Positions 35,060 through 38,377 of a stretch of DNA of 38,377 nucleotides are shown piece after piece (position 1 is the first letter of the stretch; every line of letters begins with the position of its first letter). The stretch lies in assembly GCA_947469485.1 (NCBI GenBank), contig CANIPU010000022.1, positions 1 to 38,377 on the forward strand, given 5' to 3'. The stretch comes from Chitinophagaceae bacterium (lineage in GTDB: Bacteria > Bacteroidota > Bacteroidia > Chitinophagales > UBA10324). The notes under the pieces are model-generated. The model did no database searches, had not been told where the DNA came from, and saw only the letters and a program-made list of their open reading frames with translations. The position numbers were made by a program, and so were the translations under genes.

Positions 35060-35087
35060 CCCCAAGCATTGATTACAATGCAAGGGG
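35060..35087. repeat. Palindrome CCCC-aa-GCATT-gattac-AATGC-aa-GGGG
   Basis: A 5-bp inner stem (GCATT/AATGC) around the loop GATTAC, then an AA/AA internal mismatch and a 4-bp outer GC stem. The same GATTAC loop recurs at 35116-35121. Confidence 0.6.
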
Positions 35088-35106
35088 TCGGGCTTTCCCT
35101 TTCAAT

Positions 35107-35130
35107 CTTTTTATTGATTACAATAAAAAG
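35107..35130. repeat. Palindrome CTTTTTATT-gattac-AATAAAAAG
   Basis: A perfect 9-bp stem around the same GATTAC loop as the previous palindrome; the stem sequence differs completely but still ends in ATT and resumes with AAT. Confidence 0.6.
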
Positions 35131-35157
35131 GATTTACAGTACAATCCCTCTTGCGGC
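35125..35157. repeat. 33-nt direct repeat, left copy (with GGATT-tacagtac-AATCC palindrome)
   Basis: Identical over 33 nt to 36143-36175; similarity continues for eight more bases with two mismatches. It contains the palindrome GGATT/AATCC with loop TACAGTAC (35130-35147). Confidence 0.75.
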
Positions 35158-35217
35158 TTACGCACCTATTCACTGTTACATATTTTTTCAATGTGTATTT
35201 TTTTGCGACAGTGTTCT

Positions 35218-35236
35218 GCTCGATTTGCAATCGAGC
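35218..35236 (+). repeat. REP palindrome 1 (GCTCGATT-TGC-AATCGAGC)
   Basis: Perfect 8-bp stem and 3-nt loop TGC. The surrounding 29 nt (35212-35240) recur inverted at 36059-36087. Confidence 0.8.
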
Positions 35237-35248
35237 TGTACAAAGTAA

Positions 35249-35265
35249 GTCGGTTTGTAACCGAC
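35249..35265 (+). repeat. REP palindrome 2 (GTCGGTT-TGT-AACCGAC)
   Basis: Perfect 7-bp stem, loop TGT. It forms a pair with palindrome 1, with start points 31 nt apart. Confidence 0.75.
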
Positions 35266-35308
35266 AGCATCCGCAAATATTTCGCATAAAAGTTCAAAGC
35301 AATGTTCT

Positions 35309-35327
35309 GCTCGATTTGCAATCGAGC
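35309..35327 (+). repeat. REP palindrome 3 (same unit as palindrome 1)
   Basis: Identical stem and loop to palindrome 1; 29 nt (35301-35329) match the inverted copy at 36061-36089. It lies 91 nt after palindrome 1. Confidence 0.8.
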
Positions 35328-35340
35328 TGAGCTAAGTGTT

Positions 35341-35355
35341 ACGATTTGTAATCGT
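35341..35355 (+). repeat. REP palindrome 4 (ACGATT-TGT-AATCGT) with T-run
   Basis: A 6-bp stem, loop TGT, followed by TTTTTT (35355-35360), so it could also act as a weak terminator before the RAYT gene. It is 32 nt after palindrome 3, repeating the pair layout of palindromes 1 and 2. Confidence 0.7.
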
Positions 35356-35408
35356 TTTTTAACAGATGAAAAAATTAGCGATTACAAAATCAATTTTAAC
35401 TTTACACA

Positions 35409-35975
35409 ATGAGCGCCTATGCAATCAGAGAAAAAGACGGAATTTATTTTCTCACCTCAACTATTGTAGGTTGGGTAGATGTATTCACTCGCCAACAATA
35501 CCGCGATATAATTCTTGATAGTTTTAATTATTGCAGAAAAAATAAAAATCTGAATGTTCATGCTTATGTAATCATGAGCAACCACATGCATTGGTTAGCT
35601 TCAGCAAAACCCGGATTCGAACTCGACGGTGTTGTGCGTGATTTCAAAAAGCACACAAGCAAAGAGATTGTAAAAGCAATTGAAGCAAACGAAAAAGAAA
35701 GCAGAAAAGAATGGCTGCTAAACATGTTTGCATTTGCCGGCCACACCCACACAGATAATGAAAAAAATAAACTCTGGCAAAAAGGAAATCATCCTGAAAT
35801 TATTTACACCGATAAATTCTTCGACCAGAAATTAAATTACATACACAACAATCCTGTTCGTGCGGGCTTGGTTGAGCAACCCGAAGATTATCTTTACAGC
35901 AGTGCTCGTGATTATAAGGGCAAGAAAGGATTAATAGAAATAGATACTATCATTCTGACTCAGTTCATAAAATGA
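35409..35975 (+). CDS. REP-associated tyrosine transposase (RAYT, Y1/HUH family)
   Basis: A 188-residue Y1-type single-strand transposase. The HUH metal site is in VIMSNHMHWL (His59 and His61). The nucleophile Tyr144 is in FFDQKLNYIHNNPVRAGLVEQPEDYLYSSA, the C-terminal block diagnostic of RAYTs. The N-terminus GIYFLTSTIVGWVDVF and the middle DFKKHTSKEIVKAI are also typical. RAYTs cut and join single-stranded DNA at REP palindromes and are usually single-copy, vertically kept domesticated transposases. The gene is intact, with the catalytic residues present. It sits among REP palindromes on both sides, which supports function with its own REP set. It is monocistronic; no clear TAnnTTTG box was found upstream (TAACTTTA at 35397-35404 is one base off). 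Confidence 0.93.
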   Translation: MSAYAIREKDGIYFLTSTIVGWVDVFTRQQYRDIILDSFNYCRKNKNLNVHAYVIMSNHMHWLASAKPGFELDGVVRDFKKHTSKEIVKAIEANEKESRKEWLLNMFAFAGHTHTDNEKNKLWQKGNHPEIIYTDKFFDQKLNYIHNNPVRAGLVEQPEDYLYSSARDYKGKKGLIEIDTIILTQFIK

Positions 35976-36011
35976 AAGCATGCACACATTATGCAAACCT
36001 CAAATCGCATG

Positions 36012-36028
36012 TCCCGCTGGCAGCGGGA
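36012..36028. repeat. Palindrome TCCCGCT-ggc-AGCGGGA
   Basis: A perfect 7-bp GC-rich stem with a 3-nt loop, 36 nt after the RAYT stop. Its stem and loop differ from the TGC/TGT family, but its size and 3-nt loop agree. Confidence 0.65.
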
Positions 36029-36031
36029 TAT

Positions 36032-36050
36032 GTTCCATTACAAATGGAAC
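36032..36050 (-). repeat. REP palindrome (GTTCCATT-TGT-AATGGAAC on the minus strand)
   Basis: A perfect 8-bp stem. Read on the minus strand the loop is TGT, the same as palindromes 2 and 4, so it lies in the opposite orientation to the left-hand set. Confidence 0.75.
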
Positions 36051-36062
36051 TCATTCAATACA

Positions 36063-36081
36063 GCTCGATTGCAAATCGAGC
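36063..36081 (-). repeat. REP palindrome, inverted copy of palindromes 1 and 3
   Basis: The minus strand reads GCTCGATT-TGC-AATCGAGC with the same flanks (36059-36089) as the two left copies, placing the transposase gene between inverted REPs. Confidence 0.8.
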
Positions 36082-36142
36082 AGAACATTCGGGCATATCG
36101 AGCGCAACGGGGATGTCATTCTGAGTTTATCGAAGAAACATA

Positions 36143-36175
36143 AAAAAGGATTTACAGTACAATCCCTCTTGCGGC
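36143..36175. repeat. 33-nt direct repeat, right copy
   Basis: Exact copy of 35125-35157, including the GGATT-tacagtac-AATCC palindrome (36148-36165). The rest of the interval to 36315 shows no gene. Confidence 0.75.
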
Positions 36176-36315
36176 ATACCCACTCTTTTGCGTTAACATG
36201 TTTTTTCTGAAGAACCACAAACCGAAAGAGATAAGATTTTTGGATATGTGAAGGATATGATGGAGAAATAAATTTCACTGGAGGACTTTGATGATCACCA
36301 AGTCTGAATTGAAAA

Positions 36316-37845
36316 CTATTCAATAATAATTTTCATTACTTGTTTATTCTTCCCATTTCCAATATTTAAAATATAAGTTCCAGAAGTAAGAGATTGATCG
36401 AAGTGTAACACCTCAGTATGATTACCCTGTGGGCGAATTTCATCTGTCATAAATATTTGCATTAATTTTCCCTGAACATCAAATAATTCAATGTTAAGTT
36501 TTTCATCTTGGGCAAGTATATATTTTAAAATGGCTTGTAAATGAACAGGGTTTGGATAAATCAGATAGCTATCCTTTGATAAATCAAGTGTTTCTAAATC
36601 AAATCCAGATAAGAATCTGTAAACTACATATTCATTTGTAACAAGAATTTTATTTGTTGATTGTATAGCAATATCAGTTGCTTGATTTGAAAACAAAGAA
36701 TCTAAAAACATACCATTATTTGCAAAGGTAGAATCCAAGGTTCCATTTGAATTAAATCGTGCCATTGTAAAATAATATGGATCACTTGAATTATAATGAG
36801 AATATCCAACGCCAACTATTTTATTATCTGACTGTAAAAAAATATCATTAAATTCATTACCGGATGCATGTATTTTGTCAAAATCTTCACGCACCATCCC
36901 TTCGGTTCCAAAAGAATTATCTAATGAACCATCTGGATTTAATCTGATAATCATGGCATGAGTATCTGCATCTGGTATACTCCAATAATACCCACCTATT
37001 AATATTTTATAATCGGATTGAGAAATCACAGAAGTAATTTGACTTTGGTGTAAACCGGCATTAGAAAACAATTCAAGCTTTCCCAATGAACCAAAAGAAT
37101 TGTCCAATGAACCATCTGAATTGTATCTCGCAACAGCACAAACTTTGTATGAACTTGTTGAATCAAATAAATTTCCTATAGCCAAAATTTTTCCATCAGG
37201 TTGAATTGTTAACGACATAAAATCTGTCCATATCATAGAAAATCCAGTTATAACTTTTCCACCTGTTCCAAAACTATTATCAAGATTTCCGTTTTGATTA
37301 TATCGAACAAGACCAAATCCAGATTTTATATTATTTATTTTAAGGTCTCCTCCGGCAATTATTTTCCCATCAGATTGAACCACCAATTGTTGAGAAGAGT
37401 AATCACCCCACAAATCAGTTTTTGAAAAGCCATTTGTTCCAAAAGATTCATCAAGCTCACCATTAGAAGTATATCTCGCAATCACAAATTGCCCCCAATT
37501 AACTTGTGAAGATGATGAAACTATAATTCTTCCATCGTCCTGTAATGCTATACCAGAACATCCTACTGCTGCATCAGGGTCTGTTGCACCATTTGCCCTT
37601 CCATTTTTTCCAAATGAATTGTCAACCTTTCCATCTGAATTAAATCGGCATAATCCAAAATTATTAACTGTACCTCCTACAATTAATATTTTATCATTTG
37701 GCTGAACTATTAAATGCTCCGCATGATAAAAACTTGTGGTAGCCCCATTAGTTCCAAATGTCGAGTCAATAGTTCCTGCTTGACCAAAACAAAAAGAAAT
37801 ATGCAACAAATAATTCGACGCAATAAGAAAATATAAATTCTTCAT
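36316..37845 (-). CDS. Secreted delta-60-repeat protein with T9SS type A sorting tail
   Basis: A 509-residue protein starting at the ATG at 37845 (MKNLYFLIASNYLLHISFCFG), which opens straight into a signal peptide of about 21 residues; the in-frame ATG at 37884 would add 13 unlikely residues. It carries seven copies of the delta-60 signature G-x-[LIV]-D-x-[ST]-F-x-x-x-G (for example GNLDNSFGTGGKV, GSLDNSFGSLGKL, GTLDSTFANNGMF), each followed by a QxDGKI-type strand (VQSDGKIIAGG, IQPDGKILAIGN). The repeats probably form a beta-propeller-like fold. Residues about 430-509 are the type A sorting domain (YLIYPNPVHLQAILKY to KQVMKIIIE). No catalytic motif is seen; function is unknown. Codon use resembles the neighbours but with more AT. 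Confidence 0.85.
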   Translation of the reverse strand: MKNLYFLIASNYLLHISFCFGQAGTIDSTFGTNGATTSFYHAEHLIVQPNDKILIVGGTVNNFGLCRFNSDGKVDNSFGKNGRANGATDPDAAVGCSGIALQDDGRIIVSSSSQVNWGQFVIARYTSNGELDESFGTNGFSKTDLWGDYSSQQLVVQSDGKIIAGGDLKINNIKSGFGLVRYNQNGNLDNSFGTGGKVITGFSMIWTDFMSLTIQPDGKILAIGNLFDSTSSYKVCAVARYNSDGSLDNSFGSLGKLELFSNAGLHQSQITSVISQSDYKILIGGYYWSIPDADTHAMIIRLNPDGSLDNSFGTEGMVREDFDKIHASGNEFNDIFLQSDNKIVGVGYSHYNSSDPYYFTMARFNSNGTLDSTFANNGMFLDSLFSNQATDIAIQSTNKILVTNEYVVYRFLSGFDLETLDLSKDSYLIYPNPVHLQAILKYILAQDEKLNIELFDVQGKLMQIFMTDEIRPQGNHTEVLHFDQSLTSGTYILNIGNGKNKQVMKIIIE

Positions 37846-37925
37846 TAAATTAAAATATAATTCATCTGCTTGCAAAATAATCATATCAAGTCATAAAAGC
37901 GGCTTACTGATTTTGTAAGTGTAAA

Positions 37926-38060
37926 TTAATTAACGAACCCCAAAAGTTGACTGAATTTTTGAGGTCTTCTTTTTTCAGGTTTTAAGGATGATGTTTTGTC
38001 GTTGATGCATTTTTGCCTCAGTTCGTGTCCCCTCGGATCGAAAAATTGTGCGACCAACAT
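37926..38060 (-). CDS. Small hypothetical ORF, unrecognised
   Basis: ATG at 38058-38060 opens 44 codons (MLVAQFFDPRGHELRQK to LLGFVN) ending in TAA at 37926. The product is basic and rich in Lys, Arg and Gln, with no motif I can name. It has no clear promoter or ribosome-binding site, so it may be a random frame or the tail of a decayed mobile-element gene. Confidence 0.2.
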   Translation of the reverse strand: MLVAQFFDPRGHELRQKCINDKTSSLKPEKRRPQKFSQLLGFVN

Positions 38061-38246
38061 AATGTTATATAAATATCATTAAAAATTAATCTCACCTGCT
38101 GGGAACTGTTAACAACGGAGCTCAAATAAATCATTTGGATTGCAACCTGCATCCTCATCATACTTAATACCTATATTAGCATCGAAGCAGCAACCTAATT
38201 ATCACGACCCGTTCGGCTCGGCTTTTAACCACTACTGTTCGAAACC

Positions 38247-38377
38247 TTAAACATCACTAAAGTACTCTGGTAATTTATCGGGGTTTCCCCCTGTGAGCAA
38301 GACGATTTGTTTGGTTACAGCTCGTTCTAATTCTAACGAAAATCTCAGTTTTGCTATTTTGTAATTGGCTATTTTAT
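38247..38377 (-). CDS. Unidentified protein, C-terminal end only
   Basis: From the right edge the minus strand has 42 sense codons (ending FSLELERAVTKQIVLL then TGGNPDKLPEYFSDV) and a TAA at 38247-38249. The composition is protein-like, with an amphipathic helix followed by a short tail. The start lies beyond the window. No family was recognised. Confidence 0.45.
   Translation of the reverse strand, partial: KIANYKIAKLRFSLELERAVTKQIVLLTGGNPDKLPEYFSDV

Larger units (their letters stand above)
35029..36180. mobile_element. RAYT/REP locus (REPtron-like unit)
   Basis: A REP-associated tyrosine transposase gene (35409-35975) surrounded on both sides by short palindromes. The unit GCTCGATT-TGC-AATCGAGC with shared flanks occurs twice in direct orientation to the left (35212-35240, 35301-35329) and once inverted to the right (36059-36089). 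Beyond these, a 33-nt exact direct repeat lies at 35125-35157 and 36143-36175, and a related TCAYTCTGAGYTT motif at 35029 and 36116. Known RAYT proteins recognise and mobilise REP palindromes, and RAYT genes are typically flanked by REPs in opposite orientation. The exact borders of the element are inferred from the outer repeats. Flanking genes (ftsZ, the delta-60 protein) are intact. Confidence 0.7.
37846..38377. other. Right-end region without a convincing complete gene
   Basis: Holds the 3' end of a minus-strand frame (38247-38377), a 29-codon open stretch without a start (38109-38198, minus) and a 44-codon frame (37926-38060, minus). All three read on the minus strand with protein-like composition, but none was recognised. 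A CCCCAAAAGTTGAC string (37938-37951) resembles some insertion-sequence ends, yet no transposase or second end is visible. Confidence 0.4.

Noticed and set aside
35039-35289. Two overlapping plus-strand frames of 69 and 79 codons
   Set aside because: They consist mostly of palindromes and repeats; no motif or promoter.
35060-35360. CRISPR array
   Set aside because: Repeats are palindromes of differing sequence at irregular spacing, with no unique spacers of equal length and no cas genes.
35980-36210. Plus-strand frame of 76 codons after the RAYT gene
   Set aside because: It runs through four palindromes and the 33-nt repeat; the translation is of repeat sequence.
36051-36323. Minus-strand frame of 90 codons
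   Set aside because: Its FDKLRMT-type peptide is the translation of the common CTGAG-CTT repeat; it overlaps REP sequence and the end of a real gene.
37938-37951. Insertion-sequence terminal repeat
   Set aside because: Only a short string resembles an IS end; no partner inverted repeat, target duplication or transposase was found.

Overview
The window reads as chromosomal DNA of a Bacteroidota bacterium, probably an environmental Chitinophagia- or Sphingobacteriia-like lineage. The evidence is AT-rich DNA, promoters with the TAnnTTTG -7 box, two type A and one type B C-terminal type IX secretion (T9SS) signals, a two-gene junction tgt-LptF/G permease, and a division/cell-wall (dcw) cluster in the Bacteroidota order without murF, murB or ddl. 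No species can be named from the sequence alone.

Layout. 1-881 (minus): 5' part of a lipoprotein PQQ-dependent sugar dehydrogenase. 1004-8453 (plus): deoxyhypusine-synthase-like enzyme, a secreted P-domain/CotH protein, purL, and a secreted Calx-beta/T9SS type B protein. 8454-10926 (minus): membrane glycosyltransferase 2, an ECF-type sigma factor overlapping it by 10 nt, and rsmG. 11056-14720 (plus): tgt, an LptF/LptG permease and a SpoIIE-type phosphatase with an unusual membrane front end. 14786-16658 (minus): dnaB and tRNA-Glu(TTC), separated by a strong terminator. 16804-19089 (plus): gap and pgk.

19370-34899 is one long dcw operon: mraZ, rsmH, ftsL, ftsI, murE, mraY, murD, ftsW, murG, murC, ftsQ, ftsA, ftsZ. 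It makes UDP-MurNAc-peptide (murC, murD, murE), lipid I and lipid II (mraY, murG), polymerises and cross-links septal peptidoglycan (ftsW, ftsI), and builds the divisome (ftsL, ftsQ, ftsA, ftsZ). Genes are packed with 1-11 nt overlaps at many junctions. A promoter preceded by GTGG repeats at 10-bp spacing, the expected MraZ operator, starts the operon, and a hairpin/T-run ends it.

34900-36315 is accessory DNA: a REP-associated tyrosine transposase (RAYT) gene embedded in at least ten short palindromes. The best-conserved palindrome lies in direct orientation on the left and inverted on the right of the gene, and a 33-nt direct repeat lies further out. This is the most interesting non-core system in the window. 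36316-37845 (minus) is a secreted delta-60-repeat protein with a T9SS type A tail. 37846-38377 has no convincing complete gene; it holds the 3' end of an unidentified minus-strand ORF and short coding-looking fragments that may be gene remnants.
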